Of a stretch of DNA of 64,000 bases, positions 29,804 through 38,611 are shown one piece after another. The notes under the pieces are model-generated. The model did no database searches. It worked only from the letters and a program-made list of their open reading frames with translations, and had not been told where the DNA came from. Every line of letters begins with the position of its first letter. Position 1 is the first letter of the stretch. The position numbers and the translations under genes are program-made. The DNA comes from CAVRUD01 sp963724285. GTDB lineage: Bacteria > Chloroflexota > Chloroflexia > Thermomicrobiales > UBA6265. The stretch lies in the NCBI GenBank assembly GCA_963724285.1, contig CAVRUD010000025.1, positions 62,001 to 126,000 on the forward strand, in the 5' to 3' direction.

Positions 29804-30163
29804 ATGATCTTCAAGGGACCCTTTCCACAACAACCACGGGATCGATTGGTGATCTTCGCCTCCGGTGAGCGCGACACGCGCTCGCCCGCAGTGCACCGGC
29901 ACGTGCCTGCCGAGGTTGCCGGATCGGGCCGGCAGCGGGCACATGCCCACCGACCGTGCGAGACCGCGCTCGCCAGGCTCTCGTGCCGGGAGCGCGAAGT
30001 CCTCCGCCTGCTGGCGCTTCGCTACACCGACCGCGAGATCGCCGACACCCTCTTCATCAGTTACCGGACCGTCACCACCCACGTCAGCAACATCTTGAAC
30101 AAGCTGGGAGTCGACTCGCGCCGGGACGTCGCCGCGGCCCTCTCCTCAGACGACGGACCTTGA
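29804..30163 (+). CDS. stand-alone LuxR-type HTH protein
   Basis: Up to 119 residues, of which the last 60 form a LuxR/FixJ DNA-binding domain: LSCREREVLRLLALRYTDREIADTLFIS, then YRTVTTHVSNILNKLGVDSR. The N-terminal half is not conserved-looking and lacks a receiver or ATPase domain. It may be a free HTH protein or the surviving end of a longer regulator; the start codon is uncertain. It lies 244 bp upstream of the RiPP precursor gene in the same direction and is the obvious candidate regulator of that cluster. Confidence 0.65.
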   Translation: MIFKGPFPQQPRDRLVIFASGERDTRSPAVHRHVPAEVAGSGRQRAHAHRPCETALARLSCREREVLRLLALRYTDREIADTLFISYRTVTTHVSNILNKLGVDSRRDVAAALSSDDGP

Positions 30164-30407
30164 GTATCTGTCATGGCTTCCAATCGCCATTCCTGCGCCT
30201 ACCCTCGACGCCTTCCGGTCGACAAGGGGGTTTACTCGACCGTCCTGGATGGTCGCGAGAATGGCATTGCTTAATGAGGAAGCTCCCTCGTATTGCCGAT
30301 CTCAGGAATACGTAGGTTCTACGGATGTTCCCTGAAACCGTCGTCCATATCGTCATAGCCAAGGTCGCCGATGGTCGGCGACCCAGCATTCCACGAGGAG
30401 ACCTCAC

Positions 30408-30617
30408 ATGGACAAGCGGAAGAACCTCCGGACGGACGACGGTTTCGAGCCGACGCCCGAGATTGAGCCGATGCCGGCGATCTTCGGCCTGCGCTTCCTG
30501 GAGGAAGAAGCAGCTGAAATCCACGACGTCGTCGGCTGCCTGATCCGGACCGACACGGCCGGCGGCGGCTTCACCGGCACCGGCTGTGACGACTCCGATC
30601 AGGTGGCACTGGCCTAG
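30408..30617 (+). CDS. graspetide (microviridin-like) precursor peptide
   Basis: The 69-residue peptide starts at an ATG preceded by GAGGAG. Residues 26-34, FGLRFLEEE, match the FxxRFLE helix of microviridin leaders (PFFARFLE), which the ATP-grasp ligase binds. Residues 37-44, EIHDVVGC, also fit a double-glycine export leader (E at -8, hydrophobic at -7 and -4, Gly at -2), though the last position is Cys. The C-terminal part has hydroxyl donors T48, T50, T56, T58 and S63 and acid acceptors D49, D61, D62 and D64, in the segment GFTGTGCDDSDQ. Side-chain ester links between these are predicted. A hairpin, the ligase and the exporter follow in the same direction. Cleavage after C44 or after the Gly run at 52-54 are both possible. 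Confidence 0.8.
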   Translation: MDKRKNLRTDDGFEPTPEIEPMPAIFGLRFLEEEAAEIHDVVGCLIRTDTAGGGFTGTGCDDSDQVALA

Positions 30618-30627
30618 GTTGGCACGC

Positions 30628-30663
30628 GGGTGCGGGTACGGGCAGTCACCCGTACCCGCACCC
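30628..30663 (+). terminator. perfect hairpin between precursor and ligase genes
   Basis: A 15-bp perfect stem (GGGTGCGGGTACGGG with CCCGTACCCGCACCC) closes on CAGTCA, 10 bp after the precursor stop. There is no T-run, so it probably acts as a partial terminator or an RNA stabiliser, raising precursor mRNA over that of the enzymes, as is common in RiPP operons. Confidence 0.7.
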
Positions 30664-30730
30664 CGTCCAACATTCGAAGTCCGGAGCGTGGCGAGGCTCC
30701 GTCCCATCCTTTCCCCCGCAGGAGTCGCGC

Positions 30731-31807
30731 ATGATCCTGATCCTCACCCAGTTCGAGGACGATCCCTCGGTCCGCCATACTACCCAGCTCTTGCGCGACC
30801 GAGGCGCCGACCCCGTCGTCGTCTGCTCGGCGACCATGGAGCGCCCCTCCGCCGTTCTCATCGCCAACGATCCGAACGGCGGCACGCGCAGCATCCTCCG
30901 ACTCGGCGCTCGGGATATCGACCTGGCCGAGGTCCAAACCGCCTGGCTCTGGCGCGGTTGGCAGCCCGATCCACTTGAGGCGCGCCTTCGGCCCCTTGCC
31001 GCCCGGCCGGCGGATTGGCGCTTCTACGAGAAGCAATGGCAGATTTTTCACCGGGGATTTGCTCTCCTGCTAGCCCAGCGCGGCGTCTTCTGTGTCAACC
31101 CCCCGCCCTGGAACGTCGCGTACGAGGAAAAGTGCTGTCAGCTCGCCCTCGCCAGCGAGGTCGGTCTCACGATTCCGCCGACCCTCTTCACCACTCGGCT
31201 TCCCGAGGCCCGCGTCTTCTCGGAGGAGCACGGCGGCTCGCTTATCTACAAGCCGTTCATACCCTACCTGCGGATGATCGTGGCTGATGGCGACCAACCG
31301 TCGCGCCTCCAGCGACTCCTGACCAACCGCGTCACGTCCGAGCAGTTGGTCGAAGGCGACGGCTTCCTGCCGACACCTGGCATCTTCCAGCCATACGTCG
31401 ACAAGCACGTCGAACTGCGGGTCATCGCCGTCGGCCGCCGTCTGTTCGCTTGCGCCATTCACTCCCAACGCAGCGAGCGAGCACGCGAGGACTGGCGCCG
31501 ATACGACCTCGACAATACGCCACACGAGCCCTACGAGTTGCCCGACGACATCGCCGCCAAGCTCCGCGCGCTGATGGAGCGGCTTGGACTGGTTTACGGC
31601 GCGATCGACCTGATCGTCACCCCGGCGGGCGAGCACATCTTCCTGGAGATCAACCCGAACGGTCAGTTCGACTTCGTCGCCCAGCTGGCCGGCCTGCCGA
31701 TTTACGAGCACCTCGCGGAATTGCTCCTAGCGGGGAACGTCGAAGCGCCGGAGGAGCCGGAGCCTGTCGGGGCGATCGCTATGCAAGGTGTTTCCGATGC
31801 TGACTAA
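30731..31807 (+). CDS. graspetide ATP-grasp ligase (MvdD/MdnC-like)
   Basis: The 358-residue enzyme has the family layout. The N-terminal pre-ATP-grasp part is ILILTQFEDDPSVRHTTQLL. A linker follows with WLWRGWQPD and the conserved EEKCCQLALASEVGLTIPPT. The ATP-grasp fold ends HIFLEINPNGQFDFVAQLAGLPI with the metal-binding Glu and Asn. Such ligases phosphorylate Asp or Glu side chains of the precursor and join them to Thr, Ser or Lys. The ATG is preceded by AGGAG. The gene lies between the precursor and exporter genes and its end overlaps the exporter start. Only one ligase is present, so only one ring-forming chemistry is expected. Confidence 0.88.
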   Translation: MILILTQFEDDPSVRHTTQLLRDRGADPVVVCSATMERPSAVLIANDPNGGTRSILRLGARDIDLAEVQTAWLWRGWQPDPLEARLRPLAARPADWRFYEKQWQIFHRGFALLLAQRGVFCVNPPPWNVAYEEKCCQLALASEVGLTIPPTLFTTRLPEARVFSEEHGGSLIYKPFIPYLRMIVADGDQPSRLQRLLTNRVTSEQLVEGDGFLPTPGIFQPYVDKHVELRVIAVGRRLFACAIHSQRSERAREDWRRYDLDNTPHEPYELPDDIAAKLRALMERLGLVYGAIDLIVTPAGEHIFLEINPNGQFDFVAQLAGLPIYEHLAELLLAGNVEAPEEPEPVGAIAMQGVSDAD

Positions 31808-34043
31808 GTGGCGGATTGCTCGCCGCCTACCTTGGGTCCTCGCGGCCGAGCCCCGCGACTGCGGCGCCTCGGTCTTTGCCTCGCTGGCCCGCTACCACGG
31901 TCACCACCTGACCCTCGAAGAGGCCCGCGTACTGGTCGGCACCGACCGCGACGGCACCAGCCTTGCCGGACTGCGCGACGGCGGCCGGGCGATCGGTCTC
32001 GACGCCCACCCGGCCCACGCCACCTACGAGGCGCTCGGGCAGATTCCGCTGCCGGCGATCGTCCACCTCAAGGCGCAGGAGGGACACTACCTCGACCTGG
32101 CCCGCTGGTCCTCGACCGCGGTGGTCGTCCTTGACCCCGTTTTCGGCGTGCGGAGGATGAGCCGGGCCGAGTTCGAGGCGGCCTGGAGCGGCTACCTCGT
32201 CGTCTTTCGAGCGACACCGGCGCTACGCCCCAAGGCGCCAAGTGTCCGTCCCGTCCGGCTCTTCCTCCGCCTCGCCTGGCAGCAGAAATTCACCCTCTTC
32301 GTCGCACTTGTCGCCGCCCTGATCGCAACCTCGGTCGGCTGGATGGCGACGTTCTTCTTGCAGATCCTTGTCGACCGAATACTGCCCGAACGCGACAATG
32401 GTCTGCTCGTCGCCCTCGGCGCTGGGCTCGTCCTGCTTAGCGGCCTCCAGGCAATCCTCCAGTTCGGTCGCCTCTGGCTCGTTGCTCAGGTCGGCCAGCG
32501 CATCCACCGCGAGTACGGCGGGGAGTACGTCCGGCACTTGCTGCGGCTGCCGATGCACGTCTTCGATGCCCGCTGTGTGCCCGGGATGGTGATGCGGATC
32601 ACCCAGGCCGAGCCGATCCAGCTCGCCGTCACCGAGACGGGCGTCCTCCTGGTCGCCGACGTGGTGATGTTCCTGGCGACGCTGGGGATCATCTTCGCCT
32701 ACGACCCGCTCGCCGCCCTCATCGCCGGCGCCGCCGCGCCGCTGATCCTGCTGGCGACGGCTCTGCTCAACGAGCGTGTCCAGGCCACGCAGCTCAACGC
32801 CATGGTCCGAATGGAGGAGTTCGGCGCTCAGATGGTCGACACCTTCGACGCGGTGCGCACCATCAAAATCTTCTCCGCCGAGGCGCGCTACCGGACGCTG
32901 CTTGAAGATCGGCTCAAGGCCCTGGCCTTGGCGCGGCGAGACAATAGGCGGGCGATGGCGCTGCCGACTGCTTGGAGTTGGCTGGCGACCTCGCTGATCA
33001 CGGCCGCTATCCTCTGGTACAGTAGCCACCGCGTCCTATCCGGGCAGATGACCGCCGGCGACTTGCTGGTTCTCTTCGGCATGGTCGCCTTCTACCTGAC
33101 TCCGGTCCAGCGCTTTCCGGCGACGATGCTGGTTATTCGATCCGCCCTGCTCGGGATCGAGCGCCTGGAGGAGATCCGCGCCTTGCCGACCGAGGCCGAG
33201 CGGACGATTGAACCAACGCCGCTGCCCACCGTCAGCGGTCGGATCGAGTTCGAGCGCGTCACCTTCGGTTACAAGCGCCACCTGCCGGTGTTGAAGGACG
33301 TCAGCTTCGCGATCGAGGCCGGCGAAACCGTTGCCATCGTTGGTGAGACGGGGTCGGGCAAGTCGACACTGGCTAACCTGATCGCGGGCTTTTACCTCCC
33401 GACCTCGGGGAATGTCCTGATCGACGGGGTCACCACCCGCCGCATTGCGCCAGACGAGCTCCGTCGCGCGATCAGCGCCGTACTCCAGGACTCAGCGTTG
33501 CTCCAGCATTCGGTCGCAGAGAACATCACTCTCTTAGACGACGCGCCGTCTGACGCGATCCAGCGCGCCGCCCAACTTGCCAACGCCGACGAGTTCATCT
33601 CGGATCTCTTCAACGGCTACGACGCCCAGGTAGCGCGCAGCGGCGAGAACTTTTCGGCTGGCCAGGCGCAGCGGATCGCCCTTGCCCGCGCCCTCTTGAA
33701 GGATGCTCCGATCCTGCTTCTGGACGAGGCGACCAGCAACCTGGACGGGGCGACCGAGCAGGGCATCCTGCGGGCGCTGGAGGAGAACCGGCGCGGGCGC
33801 ACGACGGTCGTCATCGCGCACCGCCTCGGCACGATCGTCAACGCCGACCGCATCCTGGTCATGGCCGACGGCGAGGTTGTCGAGACCGGCACGCACGTGG
33901 AACTGTGGGCGCGGCGGGGGCGGTACTTCGAGCTGTTCCGGTCGCAGGTCGGGTTAGGGGTGACCACGGGCGTGGGCATCGTCGGCGCCGAGCCGACGAT
34001 CGTCGAGCGCTCGCACGCCGCGGTCGGCGAAGGCGTAACCTAA
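31797..34043 (+). CDS. peptidase C39-ABC exporter (PCAT-type)
   Basis: The 748-residue protein would cut the leader and export the peptide. The N-terminal C39 domain has C22 (EPRDCGAS), H97 (EGHYLDL) and D113 (VLDP). The usual oxyanion-hole Gln six residues before the Cys is Ala16. A six-helix membrane domain follows from about 150. The ATPase has GETGSGKST, FSAGQAQRIALARALL, ILLLDEATSNLD and AHRLGTI. I chose ATG 31797, preceded by AAGGTG, inside the end of the ligase gene; GTG 31788 is the alternative. It is the last gene of the cluster; repeat C begins at its stop codon. Confidence 0.88.
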   Translation: MLTKWRIARRLPWVLAAEPRDCGASVFASLARYHGHHLTLEEARVLVGTDRDGTSLAGLRDGGRAIGLDAHPAHATYEALGQIPLPAIVHLKAQEGHYLDLARWSSTAVVVLDPVFGVRRMSRAEFEAAWSGYLVVFRATPALRPKAPSVRPVRLFLRLAWQQKFTLFVALVAALIATSVGWMATFFLQILVDRILPERDNGLLVALGAGLVLLSGLQAILQFGRLWLVAQVGQRIHREYGGEYVRHLLRLPMHVFDARCVPGMVMRITQAEPIQLAVTETGVLLVADVVMFLATLGIIFAYDPLAALIAGAAAPLILLATALLNERVQATQLNAMVRMEEFGAQMVDTFDAVRTIKIFSAEARYRTLLEDRLKALALARRDNRRAMALPTAWSWLATSLITAAILWYSSHRVLSGQMTAGDLLVLFGMVAFYLTPVQRFPATMLVIRSALLGIERLEEIRALPTEAERTIEPTPLPTVSGRIEFERVTFGYKRHLPVLKDVSFAIEAGETVAIVGETGSGKSTLANLIAGFYLPTSGNVLIDGVTTRRIAPDELRRAISAVLQDSALLQHSVAENITLLDDAPSDAIQRAAQLANADEFISDLFNGYDAQVARSGENFSAGQAQRIALARALLKDAPILLLDEATSNLDGATEQGILRALEENRRGRTTVVIAHRLGTIVNADRILVMADGEVVETGTHVELWARRGRYFELFRSQVGLGVTTGVGIVGAEPTIVERSHAAVGEGVT

Positions 34044-34162
34044 TGCGCACACCGAACACCATGGCCGCCGACGCCGCTAGCCCCGGAGAGGCTGTGCAGT
34101 TAGCCCGGGCCGTGAGCCCGGGCGGCAGCGGGACACGCGGTCACCCCTTCCGACGAGCGCCC
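34041..34162. repeat. interspersed repeat C, copy 1
   Basis: About 120 bp matching 51823-51955: TAATGCGC, CACCGAACACC, TGGCCGCCG, GGAGAGGCTGT, a small palindrome GCCCGGGCCGTGAGCCCGGGC, and TTCCGACGAGCGCC. It starts in the exporter stop codon. The rest of the gap up to 34375 contains CCCCACCTCGCGTTGACG, shared with 38600, and no gene. Confidence 0.75.
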
Positions 34163-34375
34163 TAGCCGCTGGCAACGACCGGGGAAGCAGGCCATGAAAT
34201 CCCACGCACGAAATAACCCCACCTCGCGTTGACGTGAATACGGAGATAGGGAAGCGCGAACCTTCACCCCCTCACCTCCGCCCCGGCTCCCCCCGCGCCT
34301 CCCCGTTGCCGGGTTCCGGGCGCTACCTAGCGGTGGGAGAGAGGTTGACGTCGCCGCGCGCCGGGCGCATGATGG

Positions 34376-36862
34376 GTGTCACCGACCCGCGCAGCCGCGC
34401 CCCGGGGTTCGCCCATGCCCACCGCGCTGCCAGCCGACCGAGCCGGGCATCGGCCGGTGCCCATCACCGCCGTCGCTCGGCGGGCGCCCGACCCAGCCCA
34501 ACCGCCGGTGCCCCTGACCCCGCTCGTCGGCCGCGCGCGCGAGGTGGCGGCCGTCGGCGACCTCCTGCGCCGCCCCGACGTCCGGCTCGTGACGCTGACC
34601 GGCCCGGGCGGCGTCGGCAAGACGCGCCTGGCGATCCCGCGGCGCCGCGAGCTGGCGGCGGACTTCGCGTCCGGCGTGTGCTTCGTCGACCTCTCGCCCC
34701 TCGCCGACCCGGCCCTGGTCCTGCCAACGGTCGCCCGCGGCCTGGGCCTGCGGGAGGCCGGGAGCCGGCCGCTCCGCGAGCGGCTGGTCGGGTTCCTCCG
34801 GGACCGGCGGTTGCTGCTGGTCGCCGACAACGTCGAGCAGGTCGTCGCGGCGGCCCCGCTCGTCGCCGACCTGCTCGCCGCCTGCCCGGGCCTGACGGTC
34901 CTGGCCACCAGCCGCGTCGTGCTCCGCCTCTCGGGCGAGCAGGTCTTCCCGGTCCCGCCGCTGGCCCTCCCCGACCCGGACCGCCCCCCGTCCCTGGCCG
35001 ATCTGGCGCAGGCGGAGGCGGTGGCGCTCTTCGTCGCGCGCGCCCGGGCCGCCGCCCCCGCCTTCGCCCTGACCGAGGCCAACGCCGCCGCGGTGGCCGC
35101 CATCTGCCGCCGGCTGGACGGCCTGCCGCTGGCCATCGAGCTGGCGGCGGCGCGCAGCAACATCCTGCCGCCACAAACCTTGCTCACCCGGCTGGAGAGA
35201 CGGTTACCGTTGTTGACCGGCGGGGCTCGCGACCAGCCGACCCGCCACCAGACCCTGCGTACCGCTATCGCCTGGAGCTACGACCTGCTCGACGAGCAAG
35301 AGCGGTTCCTGTTCCGCCGCCTCTCGGTCTTCGCCGGCGGCTGCACCCTGGAGGCGGCCGAAGCCATCGGGGGTGAATGGGGGTGGCAGGGGGTGGAAGG
35401 AGAGATTACTCCTGCCCCCCCGTTCGACATCCTTGACGGGCTCGCCTCGCTGGTCGACAAGAGCCTGCTGCTCCAAGGCGAGGACCCGGACAGCGCGCCG
35501 CGCTTCCGAATGCTGGAGACGGTCCGCGAATTCGGGCTGGAGCAGCTCGAGGCGAGCGGCGAGGCGGCAGCGGAGGCGGCCCGCCGCGCGCACGCCGCCC
35601 ACTACCTGGCGCTGGCCGAGCGGGCCGAGGCCGCCTACTGGGGCATGGCGCCCGGGGACTGGCGGTCGCTGCTCGAACCGGAGCTCGACAACTTCCGCAC
35701 GGCGCTGACCTGGGCGCTGGATCAGGGCGAGGCCGAGACGGCGCTGCGCCTGGCCAGCGCGCTCGAGCCCCTCTGGTGGTTCGGCATCTACGAGGGCGAG
35801 GGGCAGCGGTGGCTGCGGCGCGCCCTGGCGGGCGGCGGGACCGCCCCGCCGGCCGTCCGCGCCAAGGCGCTGGCCGTCGCCGGCCTCCTGGCTGCCGAGC
35901 AGGACGACTATGCCGGGGCCGTCGTGCTCGCCGAGGAGGCCTTGGCCCTCGCGCACGAGCTCGGCGATCGGGTCGGCATCGCCAATGCGACCTATGTGCT
36001 CGGGATCGTCGCCACGAATCGGGGGCAGGAGACGGTCGCGCGGGCGCACCTCGAGGCGGCCCTGGCGCGGTTCCGCGAGCTGGGCGACCGAGGCCGGACG
36101 GCCCGGACGCTCTGCGACCTGGCGGTGCTGGGCAACCTGGGCACGCTCGAGGCGCCGGGCAACCCCGCCGACCAGGAGCGGGCCGAGGCGTACTGCGAAG
36201 AGGCGCTGGGCCTGTTCCGGGACCTGGGACACGCCAGGGGCATTGCCCGGGCACTCCACGGCCTCGCGTACGTGGCCTACAAGCGGCGGGACTACCCACG
36301 GGCGTTGGCCCTATCCCGCGACACCCTGGCCCTGCGCTGGGAGCTCCAAGACCGGTGGGGGATCGCGGCCAACCTCGAGGACGTGGCGGACATCGCCGGG
36401 CTGAGTGGGCAACCGGCACAGGCGACCCGACTGTACGGCGCGGCCGAAGCCCTGCGCGAGGCCCTCAGCACCCCTATCCCCCCCTTCTACCGCGCCGAGT
36501 ACGAGCGTGAGGTGGCCGTCGCCCGCGCGGCGATGCCCCCGGACGCCTTCGCCGCAGAGTGGGCCGCGGGGCGCGCGCTGCCCCTGGAACAGGCCATCGC
36601 CGCGGCGTCGTCGTTGTCCGAGCCCGCGGGACCGGCTTCCCCTCGAGAGCCGACGCAGACCGGGGAGACCGCCGGGCTAACCGCCCGCGAGCTTGAGGTC
36701 CTGCGCCTGCTGGCGGCGGGGCACTCCAACCAGGCGATCGCCGACGCCCTGTTCATCAGCCGCCCGACGGTCAAGGTCCACGTCGCCCACATCTTCACCA
36801 AGCTCGGGCTCGAGTCCCGCGCCGCCGCGGTCGCGTACGCCCACCGCCAGGGACTCGCCTGA
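34376..36862 (+). CDS. STAND ATPase regulator with TPRs and LuxR-type HTH
   Basis: The product is up to 828 residues. The ATPase has Walker A LTGPGGVGKTRLAIP, Walker B LLLVADNVEQ and LDGLPLAIELAAARSNIL. TPR-like repeats fill about 440-730. The C-terminal LuxR domain reads LTARELEVLRLLAAGHSNQAIADALFIS and TVKVHVAHIFTKLGLESR. The start is uncertain: GTG 34376 and ATG 34415 are both possible and neither has a strong ribosome site. The gene is more GC-rich than most neighbours, giving long accidental frames on the other strand. It follows the RiPP cluster and could respond to, or control, it; this is inference only. Confidence 0.85.
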   Translation: MSPTRAAAPRGSPMPTALPADRAGHRPVPITAVARRAPDPAQPPVPLTPLVGRAREVAAVGDLLRRPDVRLVTLTGPGGVGKTRLAIPRRRELAADFASGVCFVDLSPLADPALVLPTVARGLGLREAGSRPLRERLVGFLRDRRLLLVADNVEQVVAAAPLVADLLAACPGLTVLATSRVVLRLSGEQVFPVPPLALPDPDRPPSLADLAQAEAVALFVARARAAAPAFALTEANAAAVAAICRRLDGLPLAIELAAARSNILPPQTLLTRLERRLPLLTGGARDQPTRHQTLRTAIAWSYDLLDEQERFLFRRLSVFAGGCTLEAAEAIGGEWGWQGVEGEITPAPPFDILDGLASLVDKSLLLQGEDPDSAPRFRMLETVREFGLEQLEASGEAAAEAARRAHAAHYLALAERAEAAYWGMAPGDWRSLLEPELDNFRTALTWALDQGEAETALRLASALEPLWWFGIYEGEGQRWLRRALAGGGTAPPAVRAKALAVAGLLAAEQDDYAGAVVLAEEALALAHELGDRVGIANATYVLGIVATNRGQETVARAHLEAALARFRELGDRGRTARTLCDLAVLGNLGTLEAPGNPADQERAEAYCEEALGLFRDLGHARGIARALHGLAYVAYKRRDYPRALALSRDTLALRWELQDRWGIAANLEDVADIAGLSGQPAQATRLYGAAEALREALSTPIPPFYRAEYEREVAVARAAMPPDAFAAEWAAGRALPLEQAIAAASSLSEPAGPASPREPTQTGETAGLTARELEVLRLLAAGHSNQAIADALFISRPTVKVHVAHIFTKLGLESRAAAVAYAHRQGLA

Positions 36863-37116
36863 ACCGCTAATCCCGAACGCGTGCCTGTCCCGTCCGCGAT
36901 CCTCGGCCTAATCCTTAGGTCGTAGGTGGCTCTCGCCGCTCCGGCGCGCCGAATACGCCCTCGGGTCGATGCGCGCCGCCGGGCGGTGGCGCAGGATAGT
37001 CGTGCGCCGAACGCCGCCGTCACCCACACCCGCCAGTCGCCCACGGCGGCCCCGGGCCCGCACGAACCGCGACCGGCACGCGCAGCGAATCGCGCGACAC
37101 CCCCGAGGAGGTCCGT

Positions 37117-37704
37117 ATGCTCTCGCTCTCGCCCGCAGCCCTTCAGGTCACCGAGTCCCGCCGGCAGGACCTCCTCGCGGCGGCGGCGACGGCCCGGCTC
37201 ATCGCCTCCGGCGACACCGGAACCCGCCGGCCGGGCGCCGTCGCTCGGCTCCTGCACGGGATCGCATCCGCGCTGGGTCGTGCCGCCGCGCTCATCCCCG
37301 ACAGCCGCGAGACGATCCGCTCCAAGGAGCAGAACCTGGCTGCCCTGGGCGTCCCGTGGACGACCGACTCGGCGCACGAGCGGGAACTGGCCGCGGAGCT
37401 GCGCGCCGGCCTTGCTCGCCGCGCGGCGGCTCCGCCCCGCTACCCGACCCTGGCAGCCATCGACCGGGCCCGGGCCGGCGCTCGGCCGGGGTTTGCGGAG
37501 GCGGCGAACGCCGCGGACCTGGAGCGGCGCGCCCGCGAACTGACGGATCGGCACTGGAGCGATTGGGCCTGGTTGACCGGGCGGGTCCCGGCGGCGGCGT
37601 TCGAGCGCGTCTGCGCGGCGCTGGAGTCCGAGCGGGTCGCCGCTGAGAATGCAACTCCTCTGGTGATCGCGGAGGTCGACAGCGAGCCAGATGCCGCCGC
37701 TTGA
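37117..37704 (+). CDS. unknown protein, Ala/Arg-rich
   Basis: The product has 195 residues and starts at an ATG preceded by GAGGAGG. It is soluble and largely helical, with segments DLLAAAATARLIASGD, ERELAAELRAGLARRAA and DLERRARELTDRHWSDWAWLTG. I see no known domain. The composition matches the very GC-rich stretch around it. The strong ribosome site is the main reason to accept it. Confidence 0.5.
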   Translation: MLSLSPAALQVTESRRQDLLAAAATARLIASGDTGTRRPGAVARLLHGIASALGRAAALIPDSRETIRSKEQNLAALGVPWTTDSAHERELAAELRAGLARRAAAPPRYPTLAAIDRARAGARPGFAEAANAADLERRARELTDRHWSDWAWLTGRVPAAAFERVCAALESERVAAENATPLVIAEVDSEPDAAA

Positions 37705-37955
37705 GTTGGGCGCGATCGATCCCTCGCGCCGTCCCACCTAGCGCATCGACGCCGCCCCGACGCCCGGGAGGCCTGGTGGGCCCATCCGAGCCGCCGTGCG
37801 CCCAGCACGGCGGACGTCCCGTTTCCCCGGCCCCTATCTCTAACGCTCTTATGCGCGGTGGCGGGTTGGTGGCCAGGCGATGGCCGCTGGTCCCCGTCTG
37901 CCCCGACTCCGGGCGGATCCGCGCGGGCGCTCCGCATGATGAACTGGAGGACGCC

Positions 37956-38249
37956 ATGCCCCCGATGCAGCCAGGTTCGTTCGAGCGCGCGCCGCACCGG
38001 AGCACCGGTTTCGACGCCGCCGATCGCTCCGGAGAGGTCTTGGCAGCGCTGGAACGCCAGGAGCGCGCCCTGGCCGCCGCCGAACTCGCCCGCCACCGCG
38101 GCGCGACGGTGCCGGTCAACCATCTGGCGCCGCTCGGGCGGGCTCTCGGCCGCGCGGGCGTCCCCCATGGCTCCCTCACCGCCCTTCGCGCGTCGGCCAG
38201 GCGCACCCTGCAGCTGCTCAGGCGGACCGGTGCCACACGCCCGACGTGA
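37956..38249 (+). CDS. unknown small protein
   Basis: The product has 97 residues from an ATG preceded by GGAGG at good spacing. It is basic and helical (EVLAALERQERALAAAELARH, then LTALRASARRTLQLLRRTG). No known domain is visible. It follows the gene at 37117 by 250 bp in the same GC-rich stretch; the gap holds no gene I can support. Confidence 0.45.
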   Translation: MPPMQPGSFERAPHRSTGFDAADRSGEVLAALERQERALAAAELARHRGATVPVNHLAPLGRALGRAGVPHGSLTALRASARRTLQLLRRTGATRPT

Positions 38250-38611
38250 ACGGTGAGGGAATCGTCAAGCGGAACTGAGCAGCCCGACCCGATCGGCCAA
38301 TCGATCGTGATCGTGGCTGAGGAACAACTGCCGTGGATGGATCACGGTTCGATCGGCTTGCGCGGACCGTGACAGGCGGAACCCCGCGGCGGACGTCCTC
38401 CGGCGGGTCACCGGCGGGATAGCCGGCGGCGCGCTTGCCGCACGGCTGCCCGCGGCCGGAGGCGGGGCGCAGGAGCCATGTCCGCCCGGCACCTTCGACG
38501 ACGGGGGCGCCTGTCGACGCGAGTAAGCCATCCGCACGGCGGGCCCGGGGGAAACAGGGCACCGGAGGGGGTGAAGGTTCTCGGCTGCCTATCTCCTATC
38601 CCCACCTCGCG

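Noticed and set aside
30325..30543. Second small peptide overlapping the RiPP precursor
   Set aside because: It is read in another frame, has no ribosome site and is rich in Arg and Ser as expected of a shadow frame.
37292..38236. Open frame of 314 codons on the minus strand
   Set aside because: Composition is dominated by Arg, Pro and Ala, with no domain and no ribosome site; the stretch is so GC-rich that stops are rare on every strand.
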